64,000 bases of DNA. Origin: Gonatopus flavifemur (Eukaryota; Arthropoda; Insecta; Hymenoptera; Dryinidae). The notes under the pieces are model-generated. The model was not told the DNA's origin. It made no database searches and was given only the letters and a program-made list of their open reading frames with translations. Shown piece after piece: positions 34,561 through 46,705 of the stretch. Position 1 is the first letter of the stretch. Each line of letters opens with the position of its first letter. The DNA is taken from NCBI GenBank assembly GCA_018340375.1, contig JAFFJZ010000002.1:22214001-22278000 (forward strand), written 5' to 3'. A program made the translations under genes and the position numbers.

Positions 34561-35306
34561 TATAGTTCAATTTCCCGAAAACGGTTCACTGTGTTATTTC
34601 ACTAATCCCTTCTAGATCCTTGAAGAGGAGCCAATGAGCAGTTTTCGAGAAATTGAATTTTCCGGATATATTGAATGAGAATAAGTGATTTCGCGAAATG
34701 GTTGAGTGGAGATACTACTGATCAGTAAATTGTATATATCCCGAACTGTTATTGTCAATTCAAAACCACCCTCCTACCAAGATAGCACACAAGAATCCCG
34801 AATGAATTCTGAAGAAAGAACTCTTTAAGAACTTTCTTAGAATTCAAAGAGTTCCCAAAGAGTCTCAAAAAGAATCCGATTCGTCGGACATTTAGGAGTT
34901 CTCTTTAAATTCTATGAGACTTCTTTAAGAATTTTAACGGAACCCGCAAATGCCTGCTGAATCAGATTCGTTTTGAGACTCTTTGGGAACTCAGTGTATT
35001 CTAAAAGAGTTCTTAGAAGTTATTGATCGAAAATCAATTATTCTGCCGCTTTTATTTTTTTTTTGAAATGATGCTACCGATTTTTTACGCCATCTCCCGA
35101 TTTTTCCCTACCATATCTCCCGAATTTTACGATTCCGGTTTTGCATCACTGCTTGGACCAGTTTTCAGTATTGACATTTTTTACTCAGAAAGGAAAATTT
35201 TGTTTCGAATTTCGCAAGAGATTGAACGATAAAAAAAGATTGCATCATTCACTCTTGTAATTCTTCAATTTCTCATGAAAAAATACAAGCTTGAATTCCA
35301 GCACAT

Positions 35307-35568
35307 CCCAGACCGCAAAAATAACCCGTTTGAATTCTTGAAGACTCCTTAATGAGTTCTTGGAACAGTCCCCGTTATGTCAGGGAAAATGAATTCAAAA
35401 CGAATACATGTTGAATGCCTGGAGAATTTTTCGTGAACTCACAACATGAATTCTTTCTGAACAGTAAGTTGTTGATCAAGAATTCAATTTGAATTCAAAG
35501 TATTCAAAATGAATTCATGTTTACTGTCATAACAAGAGCTCTTCGTGGGGACTCTTTTGCTGTATGGG
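35307..35568. mobile_element. GAATTC-word TIR element
   Basis: The ends are CCCAGACCGCAAAA and the inverse of CCCATACAGCAAAA. AT flanks both sides (35305-35306 and 35569-35570). Six GAATTC hexamers in 262 bp, plus near-misses. No coding. Palindromic-word group. Confidence 0.72.
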
Positions 35569-35570
35569 AT

Positions 35571-36461
35571 GTATCGCTACAAATTTCAGTTCTACGAACA
35601 TCGATACATATTTCCGTATCTACGATTGGAATGTTCAACAGCAAATCATAGAGCCCATGGAAAATTCAATTGAAAACGTATTATTGATAACGAATTCGAC
35701 AATATTTGAGCAAATCTTCGATATCGATTGAACTATGCTATTATGTATGCTAGCTTACAATGTGATAGTAATAATAATAATACTAACAATGGAGAGGGAA
35801 GCGACCGAACCATTCACCTCTCTCCATGTGGCCAACCACGTTCCAGAACTCCCCTCGAATATCTCAGCTTCAACAGTGCTAATTAATTGCCCCGTAAATT
35901 AACGGAACAACAATGCCTCTTTCGGTTTCTCATTCCCGCGTGGCACAGCCAAACGCGTGTCGGTGGTAACGTAAGAATATTTGTGATCTATGTGGTATTC
36001 CGAATATTATAGTCCTCATCGGTCTTTTCGAATTCCTTTATTATTCTCTCCTTATTGCAGAGCCGACTGACCTTCGCTGCCACGATCAATGCCAGATAGC
36101 TAGGAGGCGTAAGCTTATCAACCAACGAGGTGCATAAAAATGAATCCTATTAAAATTCTTGGGGCAAAAACCTTCTTTTTCACACATCCGGGGTGAATTC
36201 TTTCTTCCCATACCCTTACGTTCATACGTTCCTTACGTGGAACGTAATTTCATTCGCATGATTTATATGATGCGAATACTTTTGGTTGTAAAAATTCTGT
36301 GGATAAAATTGTATAAAAGTGAGTATGACTGGGAGTAATCCAATCCATTATCGTATCTGGCATTGTTTAATGAAAATCGTGGTTTGGTTCTTTGGTTTAT
36401 AAACCAACGAATGGATTAAACTTTTGAAATATAAGGTCTGCATGTTTTATTCTGGAGGAGC
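35571..36461. other. No gene seen
   Basis: A relatively GC-richer, repeat-poor patch at 35790-36130. No open frame or RNA gene is recognised. Confidence 0.35.
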
Positions 36462-36690
36462 AATCACGTTACAGAGCAAAATTTGCTGACGCAACAAACC
36501 GAGGTATTATAGACAGAATAGTAAATTCTTTTGCTAACCTAATTGAAAATTTTCTGCCACAGTTAACTGAGTTGCTAAAAGAGCAACATGATCAACTGAA
36601 GCAGCGAATTTATTTCTGGGCTAGCGAACTTTTCAGTGCTATCCACTGAATAGCGAATAAATTTTCCTGTCAGAGAGTAATTGATTATCT
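36462..36690. repeat. GAGGTATTATAGACAGAAT dispersed repeat
   Basis: Shares CGAGGTATTATAGACAGAAT, a following GCTAACC and TGCCACAG with an inverted copy at 45635-45735 and a diverged copy at 57133-57215. Non-coding. Confidence 0.5.
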
Positions 36691-36854
36691 ATAATAATAA
36701 GAATTCGTTTGAATCATGTAAAACGTATTTGATGGATGTGAATTATTTATTCAGCGTAATAGAAATAAGGCCAAAACAAACTTTTTTCACGGGTGAATAC
36801 GAATACAATACATTCAACTTTGAAATCAATTTCACTTAGAAATAGACCATATTT

Positions 36855-37049
36855 TAGCCAGTAACGGGGAATCAATTGTTGGCCGGTTACCACAGCCGTA
36901 CATCGCCTGATTATCGGCTGTTTTCATTGCTAGCTTTTCTTATCAGCCAATGGTGGCTCACACTTATGCCAATGATGTGAATCCATTGTTGGCCATTTAA
37001 TGGTAGCCTTACATGGGCCGATCATTGGCTGTGTTTGCATTATCGGAGT
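36855..37049. repeat. TTGGCC-word repeat
   Basis: TGTTGGCC, GGCTGTTTTCAT, TTGGCTGTGTTTGCAT and TTATCGG words recur on both strands. It resembles the palindromic-word elements, but its ends are unclear. Confidence 0.4.
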
Positions 37050-39255
37050 TTCCTGTATGGGCAACCACCTAAAGAAACAGTAATCAATCGGGCGCCACTA
37101 TGGCACTTACAAAAATTATCAGAAATCAAAAATCCACAAATTTTTATGAAATATATTATATTCGTTGGAGGTTGTACCAATAAAACCAATGAGAAGTCTA
37201 GAATTAGAAAAACGACAGACATGCAAACTTTTGATAGCGTTTTTTCACCTTTCTTTCGCTCGTTAAAGTGCTATAAAAATAAGAAAGAAGGCAAATGTCA
37301 TCTCCATTTAAGTTCATCCTCCAAAAAATTCAATCAGCTTCAAAATAAAAAAAAAAGAGCGATCCGTTTCTGAGATATCGTGGAGCCAAACTTGAAAAAC
37401 ATGGTTTCGAGAAAAACGCCTTTAAAGTTTCGGGATATGCATCCTTTAACTTGAGAACATTTATTTCATGTACTTCAACACCCATTTAATGAGTTTCAAA
37501 TAACTTGAGTTCTCAATTTACTACCTTCTTGAGAAAAGAAATTTGAGAAAATCACTTTATTTCGGAATTCGCTGGATGAGAACCTCCCCTTAAAATATTG
37601 AGTACTCAAAATTGATATGGCACAATCAAAACTGAATAGATGGCATTGTTGTTTATTGCCAACTGCTTCATGATCACTTCACTTGTTTCTTCTGGGAATA
37701 AACATATATCAACAAGTTATACCTTAAAATTGTCCATCAGTGAAGTATTAACATTTTTCTGACTCTCTCACATTGAGCTGATCAACCGTGGCAAGCCAAT
37801 GTCAAATTCAGAGACATTTGTTCAGCATCTTTTCCAATGATCCCCGATCGTTATACAAGAATAGAATAGGTGAAACGAAGAGGGAAGAGATTACGAAAGA
37901 AGCAAGCGCGGTCAAAAAGAGAGATTAAGACTCGCCGAAATGTGCAATGTGGCAGTTAACAGAAGTGTGCTGTTACCGTTGACTTGGCCCGAATCCTAAA
38001 GAAAAACCGGGTCAGTGAATAAGAGGAACGAGAAATAATATCTATTGTGATGAATCGATCAACCACGACGAAAAACCGATGCAGACGAACCAGGATCAAA
38101 CTTTTTCAATTTTCTACAAATGCTTGGTGTGGCAAGTACGAAAAAACGACGATTGTAACAAAAAATAATTTATTAGCCGAGTATAATTTTCTTCTTTCAT
38201 TTTCTATAGAATTCGTCATAACGTGAACATACGGTGCAATTGTAATGGGATTCAATATAGGAATTGTGGAAAGAAAAAAATATAAAAAAAAGAAGAATTT
38301 TCTATTTTATGAGGATATGAATTTTTTTCATCTCCTAATCAAGTTGACGTTGATAAAAAATATTAATTGCATTACGGCATACAAAAATGTACCAAATAGG
38401 TAATTTCTATACAACAATGTTTGAATATGAATGGAACAAATTCATTGATGAGTATAACAGTATGTAACCTCTTATTTCGGTGCTCCGAAGCGATGTGAAG
38501 AGCTTTTAATGCACAAAGTAACCATCTGTCCAACCACTTGCCCATTTTATGAAAATGAAAACATGTAATTGAAATGGCCTGTCCGTGTATTATTCAAATG
38601 AAATGCTTGAAATCCATGCTTAGTCACATATCAATGATTTTCAGAGAAGTGGAACGTGACGATAGCTCGCCCTGTATCTGCTTTCTTCTGCACTTCTGGA
38701 ATGAAATGCATCAGTCGTCAAAGTCACATCGAGTTTCAATTAACTACATTCAAGGATTTTCCATTCCGGATTTCAACTCTGAAATCTTAACTACTTCACA
38801 ATTTTACCTTTTTATCTCGAAATTCTTGATAATGTGCTATTCATCGTCATGAACTAACTTCATCTAATTATTACTTCTCAACCTACTTCTGTTACATCGA
38901 ATGCAGTAGCACTCTTGAATATTTTGCATTTTTCCTACGATTCAATAGTGAATTTACAATGAGAGGAAAAAGAGTGATTTATACTCAATGCACATATGTT
39001 GCAAGTAACATGCATGCATAAGAATAAGTGACTCACGATTAAATAGCTTTCTGTCTTTAGCATTCTGTAACGGTAACCATGGACCATTTGTGTTCTGTGA
39101 ATTTTGAACTATGTACCTCAATATATTTTCCAAAAAAATCTGTAAAAATTCATAAAGGTAATAAATTTGAGCAATGTATTTTACAGATCTACGATTCAAT
39201 TCGCGAGAAAAACGTTGTTGAAATATTTATTCTTCAATATTCTCGGTATAAAATG
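37050..39255. other. No gene seen
   Basis: The frame at 37035-37373 ends beside a TTTCTGAGATATCGTGG word like those in other repeats here, and I regard it as repeat-derived. The remainder is AT-rich with no recognisable features. Confidence 0.4.
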
Positions 39256-39256
39256 A

Positions 39257-39383
39257 TGATGGAGATCTTTGAAAAGGATCTATCCTTTTTCATATAAAAA
39301 ATATATAATTTTCATAGATTTCAATGAAATTTTTATACTTTTTATATGAAAAAGGATCCATCTTTTTCAAAAATCTCCATCAC
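39257..39383. repeat. Hairpin, about 45-bp arms
   Basis: GATGGAGATCTTTGAAAAGGA and CTTTTTCATATAAAAA at the left are inverted at the right (TTTATATGAAAAAGGATCC...AAATCTCCATC). Non-coding. Confidence 0.7.
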
Positions 39384-39726
39384 TACTATAAAACTTGACA
39401 AAAAAGTTTTCTTGTGTTGATTCGTCAAGCACTTGGATGTTTTCCAATTCAATAAATCATGATTTTGTGAAAGAAAAGGATTGCTTTTTCCGAAAAAGTA
39501 CTACACTTCGAGTCAAAAGATTTTCAAAATTATATATAACTCATATATAAATTTACGCTGGATTAAACGGGGTGTTTCAGAACTCCCTGAAAAAACTACA
39601 CAGGCGTCATTCTGCAGCCAAAATGCAATAATTTCCCGTTTGAAAAAAAATTTTCCGACGCTTAGTTCTCGAGATATGAGCATTTTTTAATTTTTTTTCC
39701 AACCCAAATCATCCAACAGCATTATG

Positions 39727-39977
39727 TGCTACGTACTGGAGCTTAATACCATTCGCTAAGTTGGAAAACGGCGGATCTCTGGAAAAAAATTGAACTATCC
39801 TATGATTTTTTGTTCCAGAGCTACAGCGATTTGAAATTTTTGAGCTCTCAGCCAATCAGAACTCAGCAACTTCAAATCGCTGTAGCTCTGGAACAAAAAA
39901 TGATAGGATAGTCCAATTTTTTTCCAGAGATCCGCCGTTTTCCAACTTAGCGAATGGTGTCAAGCTCCAGTACGTAG
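39727..39977. repeat. Near-perfect inner palindrome
   Basis: TGCTACGTACTGGAGCTTAA at the left is answered at the right. The arms include CTAAGTTGGAAAACGGCGGA and CTGTAGCTCTGGAACAAAAAA-type pairs, over 110 bp each and nearly identical. The loop is only about 30 bp. Confidence 0.75.
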
Positions 39978-39979
39978 CA

Positions 39980-40191
39980 CACATTGAAAAAAAGGTATGG
40001 CTCTCAAAGCTCTACTATTCATGTGTTCTTGCTGTCAGGAGGTATAAGGATGCCAGTATAGCTCCCACAGCCGAACGCGTCGCTATCATAGCAATCTGTC
40101 GGTTGTGGGAGCTATACTGGCATCCTTATACCTCCTGATAGCAAGAACACAAGAATAATAGAGCTGTGAGAGCCATACCTTTTTTTCAGTG
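39980..40191. mobile_element. 212-bp fold-back MITE, nested
   Basis: The ends are CACATTGAAAAAAAGGTATG and the inverse of CACTGAAAAAAAGGTATGGC. CA flanks both sides (39978-39979 and 40192-40193). Arms near 90 bp contain AGGAGGTATAAGGATGCCAG and its inverse. Confidence 0.8.
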
Positions 40192-40380
40192 CATAATGTT
40201 GTTGAATGATTTGGGTTTGAAAAAAAATCTAAAAATGCTCATATCTCGACAACTAAGCGTCGGAAAAATTTTTTTCAAACGGGGAATTATTGCATTTTGG
40301 CTGCAGAATGACGCCTGTGTAGTTTTTTCAGTGAGTGCTGAAACACCCCGTATATAAATTATATACAATTTTGAAGATTC

Positions 40381-41441
40381 CTTCGATTGGGATTATCCTT
40401 AAAGAGACAACAAACTCAATTTTGAATACTGGATTCTTTGCGCTTCAATCCTGTTTCAGGCAAAAGAATGTATTGAAATAATACAATAGATTGAATTATA
40501 AATTTTCAAGCTTGGAACAAATTTTGGACTTTTGAAGTATTTTCAACATTTCGCTATCACTGCAGCTGGGTTCTTCTGCAATGACGACAAAATATCAACA
40601 ACCAGCTGATACAACACGCAGTGCCACTCCAGAAACTAAAAATTTGTATCTATTCGAAAATTGCAAAAGATTGCTTCGCAAATTGTTGCTGAAACATCTA
40701 GGAGCCTTCCGGAGTAACTGATCCAAGTAATCCGTATCAATTTTCAAGTTTTTTGGTTGGTCATTTCGCCGGAAATTTGTTTATTGGCAGATTCAATATA
40801 AGTACACTGAGAGAAATCGCTCAGTTGCGTGAGCAAAAATACTTTGGTTGATAATCTTTTACTTCGTCTGAAAAAATTTGTTTGCATTAGCAAAAGCAAT
40901 AATTCGAGGTCTAGGCATTTTGAATGGAAAAGTTTAGTTGTAAGTAGCACAAGTAATTTATTTGTGACAATTAACAATTTATGCGCGTTGGATAAATCGT
41001 GTCATTTCCAAAATATTTATTCAACGCAACTTAGAATATTCATTCAAATGAGTTCTTTAGCAAATAGGATTTGAATACGCATGCACTGACTACCATTTTA
41101 TAATTTTCAATTGTTTCCCCAGCGTTTCCACTCATACTCATTTTTCAATAACACACCTGCAACCACGTGCAACGGCGATACGGAATTTTGGATTTTATTT
41201 TTGGAAGAATAGATTACTCCATAGCAAAAGTTTTCAATTTCAATGATTTATTGGTTTCGTGATCGTTTTGTCTGGAGGTATATGGAGCAAATGCAAATGC
41301 AAAAATTTTTCCAAAATCCCTCCTGACTAAAATATCCTCGGCAGAAATCACTTTAGTTATTCTCTGGGCCTTGCAAGACCTTAACCTAAGGGTTGCCCTT
41401 TTGAAGGACTCTCAAGGCCTACCAGATGATCCGGATCACTT
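40381..41441. other. No gene seen
   Basis: TACACTGAGAGAAATC at 40803 looks like the left end of a CACNG element without a clear partner. A fragment with GGCAGAAATCACTTTAGTTA near 41340 belongs to the CCCTAGYAGAAAT family. Confidence 0.4.
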
Positions 41442-44042
41442 CACTGAGAAAAAAAAGAGAGGAATTCATATGAAAGTGCACAAGTTTTACATTTCCTCAG
41501 GGAATTTTCGGCGTGGTGCGAAAAAAATTGTAAATTTTATATTCCGAAGAAAATTCAAAGACCACACCGTAAACATTACATTTTCGAGAGACAACGCAGG
41601 AAATTGAGTGCAGCCACAATAAATATTACATTCTCAGTATGCAACATAGAAAATTCAACGTAGATCCAAAAAATTTTACATTTTTCGCAGACATTACTTT
41701 GTTCAATGTGAGTAGTAGGGAAAATGTACTCTTTTCTTCGTCACAATGTAAACTTTACATTTTTCTGTAAGGGACAATGCATCGAGAATTTGGCAATCAA
41801 TGCTTTCATGAATGATACAAATTAAAACTATTTTCTGAATACATTCTGCTAAAAATTCCCAATACAGAAAGATTCAAAACGATCAACTTTCTCTATAGTT
41901 TTCAATTAGGTTTTTGAATACGGAATTTACAATTTTTTATCGTTCTTGAACGATAGAACTCTATCTTTCCTCATCGTATTCTATAGAATTTATCATGAAA
42001 CGTAAGTGGTGTTATCGTAAAATTTTCACAGAAAAAGTACTACTTATTTTAGAATAAATGGGTATTTTTTTTCAAATAAGGGGTACTTTCTTTGTACGTA
42101 TTTGCTGATAAAACCACATACATCCTGTTAAATTTTATACGACACGATAAGGAACGATTAAAGTTCTATCGTTTAAGAAGATTACAACATAGTAAATTCC
42201 GTATTCAAAAACCTTATTGGAAACTATAGAAAAAATTTATCGTTTTGAATGCTTCTTTATTGGGAATTTTTAGCAGGTTAGGGTGATTGAAATTCCGCGA
42301 AAGGTACTGCACGGGTATATACTGAAGAAAATGAAAAGCTTCTCCTTTTGATTATCTTGTGAAATGCTTAATTTGGTGCTGACTTCAGTTACCCTCACAG
42401 CAAAAATTCTGCTTTGTCTAAAAGGTTCGTACTGCAATATACAATATATTATGCAGCAGTTTTGGCTGTCTTTAATAAGATGTCTCAATTTCAAAAGTCT
42501 GAAAGCTGTCTTCAGATTTCTTTCAGATCTCTCCTCCAGATTCCTGAAACGAAGACGTATGCAGTGAAGACTGTCGCATAAGAAAATCAAAATCCGTGTT
42601 CTAGTTAAGATCATAAACTAGAATTTGAACGAAGGAAAGAAAAAGAACAAGTGAAAATTGGATTCTTGCCAGACGTTTTTACAAAAAAAAAAATGAAAAT
42701 CACGGTGAAATTTGCACTACATTTTCAAGAGAAAAAAATATTTGTAATTGAAAAAAAAAGAAATCCTTCGTCTAAGTCCTTGAGAATTGTATCTCAAAGA
42801 CCCGTGTAAAATTTCATCAAGATTATTCGAGTAGTTCTCGAGAAATCTTGACCACCGTTTTTTCCGAAATGTCTCCGAAAAATGCTTATAACCGGCTCAA
42901 TTCTCACAATTTTATCGTTCAAATTTGGCAAAATATAGTTCAAAGGTTACTGTGTATGTACTCAAAAGTTCAAGGAGCAACTTGTATTCCTTATATTTAC
43001 AAAAAATCGAGAAAATGAGCGTTGGTTTTTTGACTCTGAAACCCATGTAACCTCCTGATCAAATCAAAAAATCAATCATAGATGCTAAATACATAAACTA
43101 CGACCCATTGAATTGTCTTTGATATAAATAAATACTTGTTCATGTTGTTATGACAAATGAAGGCAAATATCAGTCGATTATCGAAATTATGTACTTTGAA
43201 TAGAAATGATCGGGTTCAATTAACAATTTTCTCAACAAAAACACACTGTAAAAGCGACATCAACGTACTCAAACTCGTACGATCAAGTACATGCGAATTT
43301 CAGGTTTTTGACTTCAACTCAACCTAGTAAAGCAAACATGTAGAACAAAGTTATGTGTGAGAAAAAAAAGGTGAATGTTTGAATAACAAAAATGTTGAAA
43401 GGGAATTAATTTAACTTGCTTGGAAAACGTCGATGTAATAAAGTAATTGAAATAAATTAACATAACTGAAAACAAACACCTTGAAAGCACTTGCGATTCA
43501 ATTTTTGTGTGTTGTCATATACCCGTTCGTTGTTCACTGGTCACTCTATTCTATGTGTAAGCATTTATATTTTAAAACAGCCGTTAACGACCAGAAAATG
43601 TAATTTCAACAACGTCGCAATGGAATCGGTCGGTAACAACCAAACACCGTAAGATTTACCCACAAAGCTGAATACATTACAAAAGAAAAATGTAATGTTT
43701 CAAGAATCTTTAGCATCGACAGAAAAAATGTAAACTTTACAGTAAGAAGATACGCTATTCATATTATCGTGTTCATAACACAATATTTACATTTTTTTTA
43801 TTGCTATTATTATCGTGGTAACTCTGAATCTTTCAATATGAAACTGACTATTGGAAGTAGAGAATTTGTTCGGTGACATTTCCCGAAAGAAAATGTAATT
43901 TTTCAAAATAAATACTTTACTTCTATTATTACATCTTATGATATAAAACATTACAGATTTCTCTGCTGTATTTGCAAGAAATTTGGTATAGAGCCAAAAA
44001 TTACAGAACAAACTGTAATTTCTCTCTTTTTTTTTCTCAGTG
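41442..44042. mobile_element. 2.6-kb CACTGAG element with TGTAAA words
   Basis: The ends are CACTGAGAAAAAAAAGAGAG and the inverse of CACTGAGAAAAAAAAAGAGA. TT flanks both sides (41440-41441 and 44043-44044). TGTAAA/TTTACA-type words cluster in the outer 350 bp (41480-41780) and 500 bp (43580-44030). The middle has a nested fold-back (41846-42276) and AT-rich DNA. At this length it could once have carried a gene, but I see no conserved transposase. Confidence 0.7.
41846..42276. mobile_element. CTGCTAAAAATTCCC fold-back element, nested
   Basis: The terminal CTGCTAAAAATTCCCAATA is inverted at the right. The arms also share CAAAACGAT, a TTTTCAAT..GGTTTTTGAATACGG pair and TATCGTTCTTGAACGATAG-like words. 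431 bp. No clear target duplication. Same group as 63542-63928 and 2290-2680. Confidence 0.7.
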
Positions 44043-44044
44043 TT

Positions 44045-44572
44045 GGATTAGCTACTTCGGGAGGCTTTCTAATCTCATCCTGGATAATAAAAGTTGATTT
44101 AAACCAGCTTCTACCCTGAAAAATTGTAATAGTATTGAAAACCATTGGACGTAAATAGCTCAAACTATTGAATTTCAGCAGTTCCCAAGCGTATTTTATT
44201 GATCACTTTTATGACCAACAGTATTTTTTTTTTATAAGGCACTTGTTTCGAACCGTACTCAGATGACCCATAGTTACTGTTTGAGCATAAAATGAGTTAT
44301 GTTTGATGATTCACCTCAAAATCAAAATTGGTTCAAAATCAAAATATAGGAAGTTTCAGGAGTTCACTGCAACTCCTGTAAGATTGATACCGAATGTTTT
44401 GTACGTGTGATTACCATCCTTATGTAAGAGGAATAGGAATGTTTTATAGGATAGCCCTGTCAAAAAGAACCAACCGAAACCGATAGACCAAATTCTATGA
44501 GAATTTCTTATTATATCTTATCGATTTCTATGAGGTTTTTGTCACAGCACTTAAAGGTTTTCATGACATTCT
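44045..44572. other. No gene seen
   Basis: AT-rich, non-repetitive to the eye. Confidence 0.4.
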
Positions 44573-44574
44573 AT

Positions 44575-44692
44575 CCCTAGTAGAAATCACTCTAGTCGTT
44601 CTCTAGGCCTCGCAAGGCCTCGCAAGTAACTTGCAAGGACTTGTAAGGCCTCGTAATTACCTAGAGAAATACTAGAGTGATTTCTGCTAGGG
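44575..44692. mobile_element. 118-bp CCCTAGYAGAAAT element with AGGCCT words
   Basis: CCCTAGTAGAAATCACTCTAG is inverted at the right as CTAGAGTGATTTCTGCTAGGG. AT flanks both sides (44573-44574 and 44693-44694). AAGGCCTCG words occur three times. It is a minimal, well preserved member of the group. Confidence 0.8.
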
Positions 44693-44914
44693 ATGTGGGA
44701 TCCAATGTTCTATTGGTTTTTATCGGTATGATCGACAAAACCCCGATGAATACTGATGAGAACCAAATAAGTTATCGGTTTCTATGCGGTTTTTGTCACA
44801 GCACCTATTAGAATTTTTTGGAACTTATCAGACTTTTTTGACAGGGAGGAGTTCTTTAGAATTCCAGGAAATCTCAATGATTCAATTGCATTTAATGTCA
44901 ACTAACATACCCTA

Positions 44915-45072
44915 CACGGAGAAAAAAGAAATTCTCTGCGACAGCGTAGTTGACACGATTCATTTGCCTGGGTCTCTTTTGCTGGAGCAGCAAATTTTTT
45001 ACTTTGATAGCAATCTTGTCAGCTACGGCAGCGATTTTTTAGCTGTGGCAGCAAAAAATATTCGCTCCTCTG
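44915..45072. mobile_element. CACGGAG element with GCAGC words
   Basis: The left end is CACGGAG and the right end reverse-complements to CAGAGGAG. TA flanks both sides (44913-44914 and 45073-45074). GCTGTGGCAGCAAA, GGAGCAGCAAA and TACGGCAGCGA words recur. Relative of 440-703. Confidence 0.6.
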
Positions 45073-45074
45073 TA

Positions 45075-46503
45075 TAGAATACTTGCTAGTCCAGTTGTTT
45101 AAGATTCACGAATTCTGGAATTTCATGGTAACATGTATATTTCGAACCTAAGAACAACCATGCTACGTGCGAGAGTTCATCCACTCAGTCAAAATAGTAC
45201 CTACTCATTATAATCGATGATCATTGGATTACCGTGGCGTAATGATCTCTGTATCGATGACTATGTAACTCATGCGAAGAGAGAGTACTCTCTCTCGCCA
45301 TCAAGGTGTCGTAGCGTACAGACAGGTACTTCGGTGTTTCGGTAATTAAAATCACGTTTGCTTCAAACACGTGTTCATCACTTATATTTTCTAATGAACC
45401 AAAGTTCACTCACATTTTTCCAACGCGAGTACTCCATCGAGGGATGACCTAAACCTGATTACAGTCCGCTGCTTCAAATTTTCTGTATAACTTGAAAGAA
45501 AATTTTTCGTTCTCGAAGGGCCGTCTCGAACATCAACAATCATGGTCAATCATGTAGCTTTCTCAGCAATCTAGTTATCCAACTAGAAATTCAGTCACAT
45601 TTGATCGGATTATTCCGATTGAATTTCTAAACAAGTATAGCTGTGGCAGTAAATTTTTAGCTGGGTTAGTAAAAAGATTTGCAATTCTGTCTGTAACACC
45701 TCGATTTGCAAATTTTGTTGATCCATTATCTGTTGGTTCGAACCATCAAGGTAACACGATGTCTCGTAAGTGAACGTCAATCAAGTTTCCGATTTCTTTA
45801 ACAAACTCTGAGTAAAAATGATGCAACATTCTTGAATAGTATTCCCTCTCGAGTGGAAAGTATAGCGCTTTTATCGGCTACTGAGGATCCAGTTGCTGTT
45901 CCCAACTAGTGACTAGTCGAATAGCTAGTAAAACTAAATAAATTTCTACCAAGGCAGTTTCACATGTACTGAGCTTATTTTTCTGAAGTTACCCAACTCT
46001 AATTGTTGTGCTGCCTCGTAATTTGGGATTTCACAAATAATGAACACAATATAAAATATCAAGCTAAAATATTAGCGACTTGTGCAGAAATGAAAAATAG
46101 ATCTCACTCCTTCTTCATCTGCTCAATGTTACTGAAGTTTGAATCGTTTATTGAAACGGATTAGTGAGAGAATGACAAAATACTCAGTCGTTTAAGACCC
46201 GAACTCTTGCTGTACATTCTTTGAATGATGTTTTCAGTTTCAAGGAATTAATTCGCAAGAATGAACAACGATGATTCATCAGAATTTGCGAGTTTGAATT
46301 GTCGTTTCGCTTTCAAATTACAACATATCTACTCGGATAGAAATGGACTATATCAATATTATCGATACTTTTGTTTAAAATGTATACCAAGTGTCTACTG
46401 GAATTTTATAAAAATGCATGCATAGAGCCTAGATATATAATGTTATATATATAAAAACATAGTAGTAGAAATTACTGTAGGAATTCTCTAGGTTTTTACC
46501 ACG
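45075..46503. other. No gene; repeat fragments
   Basis: Contains an inverted copy of the GAGGTATTATAGACAGAAT repeat (45635-45735), CTAG-rich words near 45570 and 45905, and a relative of the GTTTGAATCG repeat near 46138. 45150-45440 appears single-copy with no gene recognised. Confidence 0.45.
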
Positions 46504-46705
46504 CACTGAGAACCCAATTTGTTTGACTGAAAGAAAATTTTCCCTGCCTTTGTTCTCATAAATCTTGTTTTCAATATAAAGAAAATATTCAGATGGAAAG
46601 TATGTTCATTAAACTGAAGTTTTTTCCACTGAAAACAGAATTCACTAGAACGAAAGCGAAGAAAATATTTTCCTTCAGTCAAAGAAATCGGTTTCTCTAT
46701 ATGTG
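46504..46705. repeat. Fold-back with CACTGAGAA end
   Basis: CCAATTTGTTTGACTGAAAG and AAATTTTCC...TTTGTTC are inverted about 100 bp later (GAAAATATTTTCCTTCAGTC, AAAGAAATCGG). The left end is CACTGAGAA. No target duplication is evident. Confidence 0.6.

Larger units (their letters stand above)
33625..35151. mobile_element. Non-autonomous hAT element
   Basis: The ends are CAGTGTTGCAAAACC and the inverse of CAGTGATGCAAAACC. They are flanked by a perfect 8-bp target duplication, CTTGGACC (33617-33624 and 35152-35159), as expected for hAT elements. CTCCCGATTT words lie near both ends. I see no transposase. Nested inside are a hairpin (34037-34145), a CACTGAG MITE (34319-34560) and a GAATTC-rich patch (about 34780-35020). 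Confidence 0.85.
39520..40380. mobile_element. Large inverted-repeat element made of stacked hairpins
   Basis: Outer arms of about 190 bp carry GGGGTGTTTCAG, TGCAGCCAAAATGCAATAAT, TCGAGATATGAGCATTTTT and CAACCCAAATCAT at the left, and their inverses at the right. Between the arms sit a second palindrome (39727-39977) and a separately inserted fold-back MITE (39980-40191). No protein is recognised. Confidence 0.75.
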
